Shown here piece after piece: positions 16,325-25,466 of a stretch of DNA of 64,000 nucleotides. Numbering within the stretch: position 1 is the first letter of the stretch; each line of letters opens with the position of its first letter. The stretch is from an uncultured bacterium (GTDB lineage Bacteria; Planctomycetota; JAJSAM01; JAJVHW01), in assembly GCA_937996235.1 (NCBI GenBank), contig CALKVK010000029.1, positions 124,001 through 188,000 of the forward strand, given 5' to 3'. A program made the translations under genes and the position numbers. Below the pieces are notes generated by a model. That model ran no database searches. It was not told where the DNA came from and saw nothing but the letters and a program-made list of their open reading frames with translations.

Positions 16325-17146
16325 TCAGAAGCCCAGCAGCCCGCGGTAGCGCTCGACCAGCGCCGCTGTGCCGAAGAGCGCGTCGACGCGGCCGGGCCTG
16401 TCCGCCGGACGCAGCAGCACGACGCCGCCCGCCTCCTCGACGAGCACGCTCGACGCCGCGACGTCCCAGCGCGCGACGCCGAGCTCGACGGCGAGTCCGA
16501 ACGCGCCCTCGGCGACCATCGCGTGGCCGAAGCAGTCGAAGTAGCCGCGCACGCGGTGGTGCCGGTCGAGGAGCGCGGCGTGCTGCGCGCCGAAGCCGCG
16601 CGACCGGAACGCGTGGGCGCTCGGCACGTGCAGCAGCGCCTCGGCCGGGGGCTGCGCGTCGTCGACACGGATCGGCGCGCCGTCGCGGGTCGCGCCGAGC
16701 CCGCGGGCGGCGGCGTAGCAGGCGCCGATCGCAGGCAGCAGCAGCACGCCCACGAGCGCGGTGGACGTGGCGGCGTCCTCGAGCGCGACGAGCGTGCCGA
16801 AGAGCGGGATGCCGCGGACGAACTGCTGCGTGCCGTCGATCGGGTCGATCACCCAGCGCAGCGCGCTGCCGGCGCCGCTCGCGCCGTGCTCCTCGCCGAG
16901 CACGTCGCACGCGCCGAGGAGCGCGTCGGACGCGAGGACGGCGCGCACGGCGAGCTCGGCCTCGCGGTCGGCGACGCTGACCGGCGAGCCGTCGCCCTTG
17001 GTCTCGACGCGCAGGCGCGGGTCGCGAAAGTGGCGCAACGCGACCGCCGCGCCGGCGCGCGCGGCGCGCTCGGCGAGAGCGCACGCGTGGGCGAGGTCGA
17101 TGCCGTGCGTGGGGAACGCGGACGCACGCGACGGTTCGGGCGGCAT
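16325..17146 (-). CDS. Inositol-monophosphatase-family phosphatase
   Basis: 273 residues. The metal-binding motifs are all present: GEEHGAS near residue 82, WVIDPIDGTQQFVRG near 98-112 and ARWDVAASSVLVEEAGG near 220-236. The family includes inositol monophosphatase, PAP phosphatase (CysQ) and histidinol phosphatase (HisN). The sequence does not decide between them, although the DGTQQF variant is common in HisN/CysQ-like members. It converges on the nucleotidyltransferase gene with a 10-bp gap and is followed on the same strand by no obvious partner. Confidence 0.88.
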   Translation of the reverse strand: MPPEPSRASAFPTHGIDLAHACALAERAARAGAAVALRHFRDPRLRVETKGDGSPVSVADREAELAVRAVLASDALLGACDVLGEEHGASGAGSALRWVIDPIDGTQQFVRGIPLFGTLVALEDAATSTALVGVLLLPAIGACYAAARGLGATRDGAPIRVDDAQPPAEALLHVPSAHAFRSRGFGAQHAALLDRHHRVRGYFDCFGHAMVAEGAFGLAVELGVARWDVAASSVLVEEAGGVVLLRPADRPGRVDALFGTAALVERYRGLLGF

Positions 17147-17253
17147 CGGCGCATCCTCGCACGCGGAGCGCGGGAGCGCGGCGGCCGTCTCGGGGAGGCC
17201 GGGCGGCGCGCGGCGTGCTGCGGCGTGCCGGGGCGCTGGGCGCTGGGCGCTGC

Positions 17254-17331
17254 TGGTACCCCTAACCGGATTTGAACCGGTGTCTCAGCCTTGAGAGGGC
17301 TGCGTCCTGGACCGGGCTAGACGATAGGGGC
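17254..17331 (-). tRNA. tRNA-Glu (anticodon CUC)
   Basis: The cloverleaf folds with a CAGCC/GGCTG anticodon stem, loop CTCTCAA (anticodon CTC, reading GAG), and T arm ACCGG-TTCAAAT-CCGGT. The acceptor stem is GCCCCTA/TAGGGGT and CCA is encoded. The first acceptor pair is G1-U72, where bacterial tRNA-Glu normally has G1-C72. GAG is by far the commoner Glu codon at this GC content. Confidence 0.93.
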
Positions 17332-17370
17332 ACTGCGGCACATCGACCGGTCGGCCGATGCGAGCGACGC

Positions 17371-17398
17371 ATTCTGGGAGCGCGGCGGGGCGGGTCAA
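17371..17398 (-). promoter_or_regulatory. Sigma-70-type promoter of tRNA-Glu
   Basis: On the minus strand TTGACC, 16 bases, then CAGAAT. Transcription would start about 30 bases before the tRNA 5' end. It is the best -35/-10 pair in the window. Confidence 0.6.
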
Positions 17399-17506
17399 GG
17401 AAATCGGCGACGCCCGGCCGGGCCCGCGGGCCGCTCCGGGCCGCGCTTCCCCGGCCGTGGCCCGCGCCGTATCGTGCGCGGCCCCTCTCCCACCCAGGAG
17501 GTTCCC

Positions 17507-18259
17507 GTGAGCACCGATGGACGGTCCCGCAGTCCCCTCGCCGCCGGCCTCGCCGCGCTGATCCTGGCCTCGCTGGCCGCTGCCTGCGCCACGAACGGCG
17601 GCGGCTCGCGCGACCTCGGAGAGGAGCCGGAGATCGCCCGCGGGGGACGTCTCTACGACAACTGGATCAAGGAGACGCAGGCCGCGCCGCAGGCCGTCGC
17701 GCACCTCGCCTACCCGCAGGACGCCGGCTACGCGGGGCAGCCCGACGCGACGTGGCGCTGCAAGGAGTGCCACGGCTGGGACTACCGCGGACGCGACGGC
17801 GCGTACGCCTCCGGCAAGCACGCGACGGGCATCGCCGGCATCGACGCGGCGCGCGGTCGCGACGTCGCGGCGCTCGAGCGCGTGCTGACCGACGCGACGC
17901 ACGGCTACGGCGACGTCCTCGCGCCGCGCGACGTGCGCGCGCTGGCGCTGTTCGTCGCGAACGGCCAGGTGGCGATGGACGCCGTGATCGAGCGCGCGAC
18001 GAAGCGCGCCCACGGCGACGCGACGCGCGGCATGGCGTACTACCAGACGCTCTGCGCGCCGTGCCACGGGCCGGACGGCCGCGCGCAGGACATGCCCGTG
18101 CTCGGGGAGGTCGCGAACGACAACCCCTGGGAGACGCTGCACAAGATCCTGAACGGCCAGCCCGGGACGGCGATGCCGGCGCTGCGCGCGCTCGAGCCCG
18201 CCGTCGCGGCGGATGTCCTCGCGTACGTCCAGACGCTGCCTCAGGAGGAGGCGCAGTGA
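17507..18259 (+). CDS. Diheme cytochrome c lipoprotein
   Basis: 250 residues from a GTG preceded by AGGAGG six bases upstream, which decides the start over the ATG at 17474. The leader ends in a lipobox (LAAAC, Cys about residue 25), so the protein should be anchored outside the cytoplasmic membrane. Two c-type heme sites are visible: CKECH at about 85-89 and CAPCH at about 183-187, the latter in a standard class I fold with AMPAL supplying the Met ligand. The role is electron transfer in the periplasm, possibly to the oxidase at 58-61 kb. A TATCGT -10-like hexamer lies at 17470-17475. Confidence 0.9.
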   Translation: MSTDGRSRSPLAAGLAALILASLAAACATNGGGSRDLGEEPEIARGGRLYDNWIKETQAAPQAVAHLAYPQDAGYAGQPDATWRCKECHGWDYRGRDGAYASGKHATGIAGIDAARGRDVAALERVLTDATHGYGDVLAPRDVRALALFVANGQVAMDAVIERATKRAHGDATRGMAYYQTLCAPCHGPDGRAQDMPVLGEVANDNPWETLHKILNGQPGTAMPALRALEPAVAADVLAYVQTLPQEEAQ

Positions 18260-18325
18260 CCGCGTAACCTCCGGGCGGCGCTGCGCTATCCGTTTCCGGG
18301 AGGAGACTCCCGGAGAGGAGCTGCG

Positions 18326-20596
18326 ATGGACGATGGAGGTGCGCGGGGAGCCGCGGAGTCGCCGCGGGAGCACGATCCGGCGGCGCTGTTCGAGGCGGGA
18401 CTCGGCGAGGCGTCGGCGCCGAGCGCCGCGGAGATGGCGCAGCACTTCACCCAGTTCGAGCTGCTCGAGGTGCTCGGACAGGGCGGGATGGGGATCGTCT
18501 ACCGCGCGCGGCAGAAGAGCCTCGACCGCATCGTCGCGCTGAAGGTGCTCACGCCGCCGCCCGGCAACGCCGCGGAGTTCGCGGAGCGCTTCCAGCGCGA
18601 GGCTCGCGCGCTCGCACGGCTCGAGCACCCGCACATCGTGCGCGTCTACGAGCACGGCACCGTAGACGGACTCCACTACCTGGTGATGGAGTACGTTGAC
18701 GGCGTCACCCTGCGCGCGGCGCTGCGCGAGGGACGTCTCGCGCCGGAGCAGGCGCTGCGGATCGTGCCGCAGATCTGCGACGCGCTGCAGGCCGCGCACG
18801 ACCACGGCATCGTGCACCGCGACATCAAGCCCGAGAACGTGCTCATCGCGAAGGACGGCGGCGTGAAGATCGCCGACTTCGGTCTCGCGCGGCTCGTCGA
18901 GCCGGGCGACACGCGGCTGACGCGACGCGACCAGGTGATGGGCACGCTGCACTACATGGCGCCCGAGCAGTTCGAGTCGCCCGGCGACGTCGACCACCGC
19001 GCCGACATCTACAGCCTGGGCGTCGTGCTCTACGAGATGCTGACCGGCGAGCTGCCGATCGGACGCTTCGAGACGCCGAGCGAACGCGCCGCCGTGGACG
19101 CGCGGCTCGACGAGGTCGTGCTGCGCGCGCTCGAGAAGCGCCGCGAGCGGCGCTACCAGAAGGCCGACGAGTTCCGCTCCGACATGGACGTCGTCGCGGC
19201 GGGCGGCGTTCCGGCGCCGCGGCGCCCGGGCGCCCCGCACACGCAGGGTCCGCCGGTCCCGCTCTTCCTCGCGAAGTGCGCGCTCGCCGCGACGCCGCTC
19301 GGGATCGCCGCGCTCGTCACGGCGCTGATCGTGGCGGAGGCCAACGAGGCGTCGCTCGGCCCGGTCGGTCATGAGGAGGTCTGGCTGATCGGCGGCGGCG
19401 CGGCCGCGATCTGCGCGGCGTTCGGCGTCGTCGCGGGCGCCATCGCATGGCTGCGCATCGGGCTCGGTCGCGGACGCTACACGGGCCTGCGCGCGGCGGT
19501 CGCGGGAACGCTCCTGCCGGTGCTGCTCGCACCCGTCGTCGGCCCGACGGCCATCATGCTCGAGAACGCGATGCGTCCGCCGTATGCGCAGACCGTGTCG
19601 GGGACGCCGCGCTCGCCTGCGGCGGCGGGCGTCAGCGGCCTCGCGGTGTACTACGGGCCGGAGGACCAGGTGCTGCGCGACGAAGTCGCTGACGCGGCGA
19701 CGAACCTCTTCCTGCGCGCGCGTGCGCACGCCGCGCGCGGCGGCGACGACGTCCTCGGTACGGAGTGCGCCGCGCTGTATGGGGAGGACGCAGTCGCGAA
19801 GCTGCGCGCACTCTCTCCGGAGCAGTTCGCGGAGGGCCGTCGGCGCGGCGCGTTCGGGCTCGCGTTGGTGGACACGGCGGAGCTGCGGCTCGACTTACGC
19901 CGCATGTCTCCGAACTGCGCGCTGCTGGACTCCACCGGCGCGCGGGCGACGGTGCGCGCGTTCTCCGACGAGGGCTGGCTGCGCTTCTCGATCGTCCGGC
20001 CCGAGCAGCCGGAGGCGGACGCCGAGTCCGCCTCCGGCTGGGCGCCGATGTCCCCGGCCGGCGCCCAGCCGGCCGGGGACATCGGCGCGTGGCGACTCGA
20101 GGTGAGCCAGGTCGAGGAGGAGCCGGGCACGAGCGGCCGCTGGGTCGAGAAGACGCTCGTCACCGGTGTGCCCGCGCGGGGCGGGACGCGAGCGGCGCTC
20201 GACGCCCTGGCGACGCTGCTCGAGCGCGCCGTCACGCATGCCATCGCGCGGCGCGATCTCGACGGGGTCGACACGCTCTACACGTCCGCTGCGTACCAGG
20301 CGCTGGTGCTCTGCACGCCGGAGGAACGCGAACGGCTCGGACGCGAACGGCGCCTCGGACTCGCGCTCCTGACGGAGGACTCGATCGACGACGAACTCGC
20401 GGCGTACGCGCAGCTCGCGAGCGTCACGTTCGACGACACCGGACGGCGCGCCGTAGCGGTCCTGAAGCACGGTGCAGCGAGCTTGGCCGTCCGCTGCGCT
20501 CTCGAGGGCAGCGAGTGGCGACTCGTCGCGGAACCGGTGGCTCTCGGGACGCAGTCGCCCGGCGAGTTCGACGCCCGAGGCCGGCGCAGTCGATGA
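18326..20596 (+). CDS. PknB-type Ser/Thr protein kinase with membrane helices
   Basis: 756 residues with AGAGGAG eight bases before the ATG. The kinase domain spans about 44-290 with every key residue: glycine loop GQGGMG at 51-56, K73, HRDIKPEN from 164, DFG at 184-186 and APE at 212-214. Three or more hydrophobic segments follow (about 312-335, 351-378, 388-412), then a C-terminal domain of about 340 residues with no recognised motif, probably a sensor. The DNA for residues about 561-588 consists of two long perfect inverted repeats. The stop overlaps the next gene's ATG (ATGA), which encodes an ECF sigma factor, so the two form a signalling pair. A TAACCT -10-like hexamer lies at 18265-18270. 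Confidence 0.93.
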   Translation: MDDGGARGAAESPREHDPAALFEAGLGEASAPSAAEMAQHFTQFELLEVLGQGGMGIVYRARQKSLDRIVALKVLTPPPGNAAEFAERFQREARALARLEHPHIVRVYEHGTVDGLHYLVMEYVDGVTLRAALREGRLAPEQALRIVPQICDALQAAHDHGIVHRDIKPENVLIAKDGGVKIADFGLARLVEPGDTRLTRRDQVMGTLHYMAPEQFESPGDVDHRADIYSLGVVLYEMLTGELPIGRFETPSERAAVDARLDEVVLRALEKRRERRYQKADEFRSDMDVVAAGGVPAPRRPGAPHTQGPPVPLFLAKCALAATPLGIAALVTALIVAEANEASLGPVGHEEVWLIGGGAAAICAAFGVVAGAIAWLRIGLGRGRYTGLRAAVAGTLLPVLLAPVVGPTAIMLENAMRPPYAQTVSGTPRSPAAAGVSGLAVYYGPEDQVLRDEVADAATNLFLRARAHAARGGDDVLGTECAALYGEDAVAKLRALSPEQFAEGRRRGAFGLALVDTAELRLDLRRMSPNCALLDSTGARATVRAFSDEGWLRFSIVRPEQPEADAESASGWAPMSPAGAQPAGDIGAWRLEVSQVEEEPGTSGRWVEKTLVTGVPARGGTRAALDALATLLERAVTHAIARRDLDGVDTLYTSAAYQALVLCTPEERERLGRERRLGLALLTEDSIDDELAAYAQLASVTFDDTGRRAVAVLKHGAASLAVRCALEGSEWRLVAEPVALGTQSPGEFDARGRRSR
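20006..20040. repeat. 15-bp perfect inverted repeat inside kinase gene
   Basis: Arms 20006-20020 and 20026-20040 pair perfectly around GCCGA. It is immediately followed by a second, longer palindrome. It lies in frame and encodes a short Ala/Pro/Glu-rich segment. Confidence 0.85.
20042..20088. repeat. 21-bp perfect inverted repeat inside kinase gene
   Basis: Arms 20042-20062 and 20068-20088 pair perfectly around a 5-base loop (GCCCA). It encodes the segment APMSPAGAQPAGDIGA. Such length is well above chance even at this GC content. Confidence 0.88.
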
Positions 20597-21312
20597 GCAC
20601 GGCGCCGCGCGACCGCTTCCGCACGACGCACTGGAGCGTCGTGCTCGCCGCGGGCGGCGAGGGCGCGGACGCGCGCACGGCGCTCGCGACGCTGTGCACG
20701 ACCTACTGGTACGCGCTCTACGCGTACGCGCGGCGCCGCGGCCACGACGCCGACGCGGCGCACGATCTCGTGCAGGGCTTCCTCGGCGACGTCATCGAGA
20801 AGCGGACGCTGCGCGCGGCCGACGCCGCACGTGGCCGCTTCCGCGGCTTCCTCGCGACGTCGTTCCGCCGGTACTGCGGCCACGAGCACGCGAAGGCCGT
20901 CGCGGCGAAGCGCGGCGGCGGGCACACCATCGTCTCGATCGATCCGGCGGAGGGCGAGGCGCGCTACGCGCGCGAGCCCGTCGACGACCGCACTCCCGAC
21001 CAGCTCTTCGACCGGCGCTGGGCGCTGCTCGTCATCGAGCGGGCGCTCGCCCACCTGCGCGAGGAGTACGCGCGCCGCGGCCGGAGCGCCGACTTCGCAG
21101 CCCTCGAGCCGCACCTCGACGGCTCGAGCCCCGCGCCCTCCTACGCCACGACGGCCGCGGCGCTCGGCAGCACCGAGGGCGCCGTGAAGGTGGCCGTGCA
21201 CCGCCTGCGGCACCGCTTCCGCGAGCACCTGCGCGCGGAGGTCGGCTCGACCGTCGACGACGCGGGCGACGTGGACGCCGAGCTGCGCGAGCTCCTCGCC
21301 GCGGTGCGCTGA
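20593..21312 (+). CDS. ECF-type sigma factor, planctomycete family, kinase-coupled
   Basis: 239 residues from the ATG that overlaps the kinase stop. It opens RDRFRTTHWSVVLAAG, a start typical of a sigma family common in Planctomycetota and Verrucomicrobiota. Region 2 (about 25-95: CTTYWYALYAYARRRGHDADAAHDLVQGF) and region 4 (about 150-215: YATTAAALGSTEGAVKVAVHRLRHRFREHLR) are clear. Translational coupling to the kinase suggests direct control by phosphorylation instead of by an anti-sigma factor. Confidence 0.9.
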   Translation: MSTAPRDRFRTTHWSVVLAAGGEGADARTALATLCTTYWYALYAYARRRGHDADAAHDLVQGFLGDVIEKRTLRAADAARGRFRGFLATSFRRYCGHEHAKAVAAKRGGGHTIVSIDPAEGEARYAREPVDDRTPDQLFDRRWALLVIERALAHLREEYARRGRSADFAALEPHLDGSSPAPSYATTAAALGSTEGAVKVAVHRLRHRFREHLRAEVGSTVDDAGDVDAELRELLAAVR

Positions 21313-21322
21313 GTCGGCCCTG

Positions 21323-21328
21323 TAGCCT
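21323..21328 (+). promoter_or_regulatory. -10-like TAGCCT before yjbQ (leaderless)
   Basis: GTAGCCTC lies seven bases before the ATG, with no ribosome-binding site between them. The same octamer precedes the genes at 46969 and 53376. Confidence 0.4.
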
Positions 21329-21335
21329 CGCGGAC

Positions 21336-21755
21336 ATGCGCCAGCACCAGGAGTCGCTCGAGGTCCGCACGCCGGGGCGCGGGCTGCACGAGGTGACGCG
21401 CGCCGTGGCCGCGGTCGTCGCGCGGAGCGGCGTGACCACGGGACTCGCGGTCGTGCTGTGCCGCCACACGTCGGCGAGCCTCGTCATCCAGGAGAACGCG
21501 GACCCGTCGGCGCGGCACGACCTCGAGCGCTGGCTCGAGCGACTCGCGCCCGACGGCGACCCGGCGCACACGCACACCGCGGAGGGTCCGGACGACATGC
21601 CGTCGCACCTGCGCGCCGCGGTGACGCGCACGTCCGAGTCGATCCCCGTGACGGACGGGCGGCTCGCGCTCGGCACCTGGCAGGGCCTCTTCCTCGCCGA
21701 GCACCGACGCCGCGCCCACGTGCGCTCGCTCGTCGTACACGTGCTCGGCACCTGA
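21336..21755 (+). CDS. yjbQ: YjbQ/UPF0047 family protein
   Basis: 139 residues. The conserved core is present: LCRHTSASLVIQENADPSARHDLERWLERLAPDG read as HTSASL, QENADP and DL, then HTAEGPDDMPSHLRAAVT and GTWQGLFLAEHR. Members are small single-domain proteins; weak thiamine-phosphate-synthase-like activity has been reported for some, but the physiological role is unsettled. A 12-bp gap separates it from the convergent kinase gene. The short distance between a -10-like hexamer and the ATG suggests a leaderless mRNA. Confidence 0.92.
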   Translation: MRQHQESLEVRTPGRGLHEVTRAVAAVVARSGVTTGLAVVLCRHTSASLVIQENADPSARHDLERWLERLAPDGDPAHTHTAEGPDDMPSHLRAAVTRTSESIPVTDGRLALGTWQGLFLAEHRRRAHVRSLVVHVLGT

Positions 21756-21767
21756 CACGCAGCGCGC

Positions 21768-24700
21768 TCAGACCGACGCGTCGATGCCGAGAGTCGCCAG
21801 GTCTTCGACGATCGCGCGGTGGATGGGCTGGTGGACGAGCATCGACGCGCGGTACTCGACCGGCGCGTGGTCGCGCACGTGGCGCAGCCGCTCCCACGCC
21901 GCGTCGAGGTGCGCGCGCTCGCCCGTCAGCTGGTACATGAGGTGCTCCGCGTGCATGCGCGCGCGCAGCGCGAGCCGCTCGCGGTGCGCGAGGTAGAGCG
22001 CGCGCGCCGCGGCGACGTCGCCGCCCGGCAGACGCGCCGCGAGCAGCGCGGAGATCACGCTCTCCATCGCCGAGCCCACCTGCGTCGCGAGCTCCGTCGC
22101 CGCCGCGAAGTGCGCACGTGCCTCGTCGGCGCGACCGAGCGCGTGCAGCGTGTCGCCGAGGAGCTGTTCGCCGGAGGCGACGAGTCCGCGCGCCCCCAGA
22201 CGCTGCGCGAGCTCGGTGCCGCGCCGGCACGGCTCGAGCGCCGTCTCGAAGCGTCCCGCGCCGACGTGCGCGAGCGCGAGCGACACGAGCGCCGACGCCT
22301 CGCCGTGCGCGTGCGCGATCTCGCGGCAGAGCACGATCTGGCGCTCGTGCAGCGCACACGCCTCGTCGGGCCGGCCGAGGATCGCGAGCTGGATCGCGAG
22401 GTTGCCGGTCGCGATCGCCTCGCCACGTCGGTAGCCGATCTCACGCGCGATGTGCAGCCGCTCGCGCTGGAGCGCCAAGGCGCGCGTGTAGTCGCCGCGC
22501 GCCGACCAGAGCGTGCCGAGGTTGCCGACGGCGACCGACTCGCGCCGCCGGTCGCCGCACGCGCGCGCGATGGCGAGGGCGGCCTCGTCGCAGCGGAACG
22601 CCGCGTCGTACTCGCCGAGCGCCCATGCCGCGTTGCCGACGCCGCCGAGCGCCGCCGCCTCGATCTCGGCGTCGCCGATCTCGCGCGCGAGGTCGAGTGC
22701 ACGTCCGTGCCACGTGCGGGCCTCGGCGTGCTGCGCGCGCGCCGCCTCGACGGCCCCGCGGTGCCCGAGCATCCGGCACTCCTGCCGCCGTGCGCCACGT
22801 GCGCGCGCCTCGTCGAGCGCGGCGTCGAGCAGCGCCGCGGCGTCGTCGTGGCGGCCCTCGGCGACGCAGAGGAGCGCGCGGCGCCCGCGCAGGTCGAGCA
22901 GCACGTCGGCGTCGCCGCACTCGTCCGCGAGCGCGAGCGCCGCGTCGAGCGTCGGCGCGTACTCGGCGGGACGACCGATGTGGTCGAGGCAGCCGAGCAG
23001 CCGCACGAGCGTCGCGAGGCGCTCGGTCGCCGGCGGCGGCGGCGAGGCGTCGAGGGCGAGGCGGCAGAGCGCCGCCGCGTGCTCCGCCGAGCGCGCCTCG
23101 ACGTGCACGAGCGCGGACGCGAGATACGGCCGTGCACGGTCGCCGCAGCCGCCGCGCAGGAAGTGCTCGGCGAGCCGCGCCGCGATCTCGCCCGCAAGCT
23201 CCGTCGCGTCGGCGGACGCGAGCGCGCGGCGCTGGAGCGCCTCGCCCAGCTCGGCGTGGTAGGCCGCCGCGAGCGCGGGCGAGAGCCGCGCGGCCACGGT
23301 CTCCTGGATCTGGTGGTGGTCGAAGACGAAGCGCGGCCCCGCGGCGCGCACGAGACCGAGGCGCCGCTCGATGCGCCCGAGCGTGCGCAGCACGGGGATG
23401 CGCGCCGCGCCCAGAGCCGCCGCGACATCGCGCGGATCGAACTCGAAGCCGGCGCACGCGGCGACGTCGAGCACCTCCTGCTCGTCCTCGGCGAGTTCCG
23501 CGAGACGTGCGGCGATGAGGTCCACGACGGTCGACGGGATCTCGATCTCCGCGAGCACGCCGGTCGTGTGCCACGTGCCGTCGGTGCCGCGGCGCAGGCG
23601 GCCCGACTCCTGCAGGCTGCGCACGATCTCGAACACGAAGAACGGGTTGCCGTCGGAGCTGCGCGCGAGCTGCCAGCCGAGCTCGTCCGCCAGGCGCTCG
23701 GAGCCGAGGGCCTCGACGAGCAGGCGCCCGAGGTCGCGCGGACCGAGACGCGCGAGCGCGAGGCGCCGCACGTGCGGCAGCGCCGCGAGACCTGCGACGA
23801 AGCGCTCCGGCAGTCCGGGGCGCGCCGTGCCGACGAGCAGCACGCGGTGCGCCGCGACGCCGAGCGCGAGCGCGTGGAAGAGCGCGCGGCCCTCCGCCGA
23901 CGCGAACTGCAGATCGTCCACGACGAACACCACGGGACGCGTCGCGGCGAGCGCCTGCACGACCCGGATGACCGCGGCCTCGAGCGCGTCCTGCGCGAGC
24001 GGCGCGGCGGCGGCGTTGCCGGCGAGTCGCGCGACGAGGCCGGCCACGAGCGCGGGGCTCTCGGGCAGGAGCCGCGCGCACGCGGCGGCGACGTCGTCTC
24101 CGCCGAAGTGCTCGCGGAGCGCGTGCAGGACGGCGCTCGTCGCCCCCGCCGCGGCACCCGGTGCGGCGCCGCCGTAGAGCACGTGCGGCAGCTCCGCCTC
24201 GCGCTCGAGGCGCGCCACGAACTCGTCGACGAGGCGCGTCTTCCCGATCCCCGGCTCGCCCTGGACGAGCACGACGGCGCCGCGCCCGCCGACCACGTCC
24301 GCGAACGCCTGGGCCAGCTCCGTCATCTCGGCGTCCCGGCCGTGCAGCGCCGTCGCCCGCGGGATGCGGATGCGGCGCAGCCGGCCGTGGGCGCGCGCGC
24401 GCAGCTCGTCGCGGCGCGCGCGCCACCACGGCGCGTCCTCGCCCGCGTCGAGCACGTCGCGCAACGCCGCGGCCGACGCGAAGCGCTCGTCCGGGTCCTT
24501 CGCGAGCAGCGTGTGCACGAGCTCCTCGAAGAACGCGGAGACCTGCGGGTTCCGTTCGCCGAGCCGCGGCGGGACGACGTCGAGCACGCGCCGCGTCACG
24601 GCCGCGAGGTCGCCGCCCGCGAACGGGTTCGCACCGCTCGCGAGCTCGTACAGGACGATCCCGAGCGCGTGCAGGTCGGCGCGTCCGTCGAGCCGCACCG

Positions 24701-25466
24701 TGCCGGTCGCGAACTGCTCGGGCGACGCGTACGCGAGCGACCCGACGAACGCGCCCGTGTGCGAGAGCTCCTCGCTCGCGTCGCGCACATGGGCGACGCC
24801 GAGGTCGGTCAGCCGCAGCACGTGGTCGGGAGTGATCAGGATGTTGTCGGGCTTCACGTCGCGGTGCACGACGCCCGCGGCGTGGATCGCGGCGAGCGCG
24901 TCGGCGAGTTCGCGCGCGACGTGGCGGCACAGCTCCTCGGGCACGCGCCCGAGCTCCTCGCACAGCTCGCGCAGCGACTGGCCCTCGACGAGCTCCATGA
25001 CCAGGTACGCGGCGCCGCCCGCTTCGTCCGCGTCCACACCGGCGTCCAGCACGCGCACGACGCCCGGATGCCGCACGGCCGCACCGAGCCGCGCCTCGCG
25101 CAGGAAGCGCTCGCGGTGCCGCCGCGACGCTCCGAGGTGCGTGTGCAGCACCTTCACCGCGACGCGCGCGCCGCCCTCCTCCTCGGCGACGAAGACCGTG
25201 CCCATGCCGCCCTCGCCGAGCGGCGCGACGAGCCGCCGCCCGCCGACCACGTCACCCACGGCCGCCCCTGCGACGCGCGACACGGCCGCGGGCGCGTCGA
25301 GCGGTCCGTCGGGCGCGTCGTGGTGCCGCAGCAGCTCCTCGACCTCGGTGCGCAGCGCGGCGTCGCCTTCGCACTCCCGCGCGAGCAGATCCGCGCGCGC
25401 CCCGCCGGTGAGCGTCCGCGCCGCCTCGAACACCTCGCAGATCCGGCGGAAGCGCTCCGCGTTCAC
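21768..25466 (-). CDS. Ser/Thr protein kinase fused to AAA ATPase and TPR repeats
   Basis: 1232 residues from a GTG overlapping the sigma gene's TGA (GTGA). Kinase domain about 78-345: glycine loop GEGGMG at 84-89, K105, HRDVKPDN from 201, DLG at 221-223 in place of DFG, and SPE at 248-250. An AAA/NACHT-like ATPase follows, with Walker A GEPGIGKT at 403-410 and Walker B VVFVVDDLQFA near 535. The C-terminal half (about 790-1190) is built of TPR-like helices. There is no membrane segment, so it acts in the cytoplasm. The layout recalls PknK/MalT-like signal integrators in which ATPase and TPR parts bind an inducer or partner. The likely target is the coupled ECF factor. Confidence 0.93.
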   Translation of the reverse strand: MNAERFRRICEVFEAARTLTGGARADLLARECEGDAALRTEVEELLRHHDAPDGPLDAPAAVSRVAGAAVGDVVGGRRLVAPLGEGGMGTVFVAEEEGGARVAVKVLHTHLGASRRHRERFLREARLGAAVRHPGVVRVLDAGVDADEAGGAAYLVMELVEGQSLRELCEELGRVPEELCRHVARELADALAAIHAAGVVHRDVKPDNILITPDHVLRLTDLGVAHVRDASEELSHTGAFVGSLAYASPEQFATGTVRLDGRADLHALGIVLYELASGANPFAGGDLAAVTRRVLDVVPPRLGERNPQVSAFFEELVHTLLAKDPDERFASAAALRDVLDAGEDAPWWRARRDELRARAHGRLRRIRIPRATALHGRDAEMTELAQAFADVVGGRGAVVLVQGEPGIGKTRLVDEFVARLEREAELPHVLYGGAAPGAAAGATSAVLHALREHFGGDDVAAACARLLPESPALVAGLVARLAGNAAAAPLAQDALEAAVIRVVQALAATRPVVFVVDDLQFASAEGRALFHALALGVAAHRVLLVGTARPGLPERFVAGLAALPHVRRLALARLGPRDLGRLLVEALGSERLADELGWQLARSSDGNPFFVFEIVRSLQESGRLRRGTDGTWHTTGVLAEIEIPSTVVDLIAARLAELAEDEQEVLDVAACAGFEFDPRDVAAALGAARIPVLRTLGRIERRLGLVRAAGPRFVFDHHQIQETVAARLSPALAAAYHAELGEALQRRALASADATELAGEIAARLAEHFLRGGCGDRARPYLASALVHVEARSAEHAAALCRLALDASPPPPATERLATLVRLLGCLDHIGRPAEYAPTLDAALALADECGDADVLLDLRGRRALLCVAEGRHDDAAALLDAALDEARARGARRQECRMLGHRGAVEAARAQHAEARTWHGRALDLAREIGDAEIEAAALGGVGNAAWALGEYDAAFRCDEAALAIARACGDRRRESVAVGNLGTLWSARGDYTRALALQRERLHIAREIGYRRGEAIATGNLAIQLAILGRPDEACALHERQIVLCREIAHAHGEASALVSLALAHVGAGRFETALEPCRRGTELAQRLGARGLVASGEQLLGDTLHALGRADEARAHFAAATELATQVGSAMESVISALLAARLPGGDVAAARALYLAHRERLALRARMHAEHLMYQLTGERAHLDAAWERLRHVRDHAPVEYRASMLVHQPIHRAIVEDLATLGIDASV

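Noticed and set aside
17231..17252. Three tandem copies of a GGCGCTG heptamer beside the tRNA
   Set aside because: It is a short, simple GC-rich repeat with no sign of function or spacing typical of regulatory arrays.
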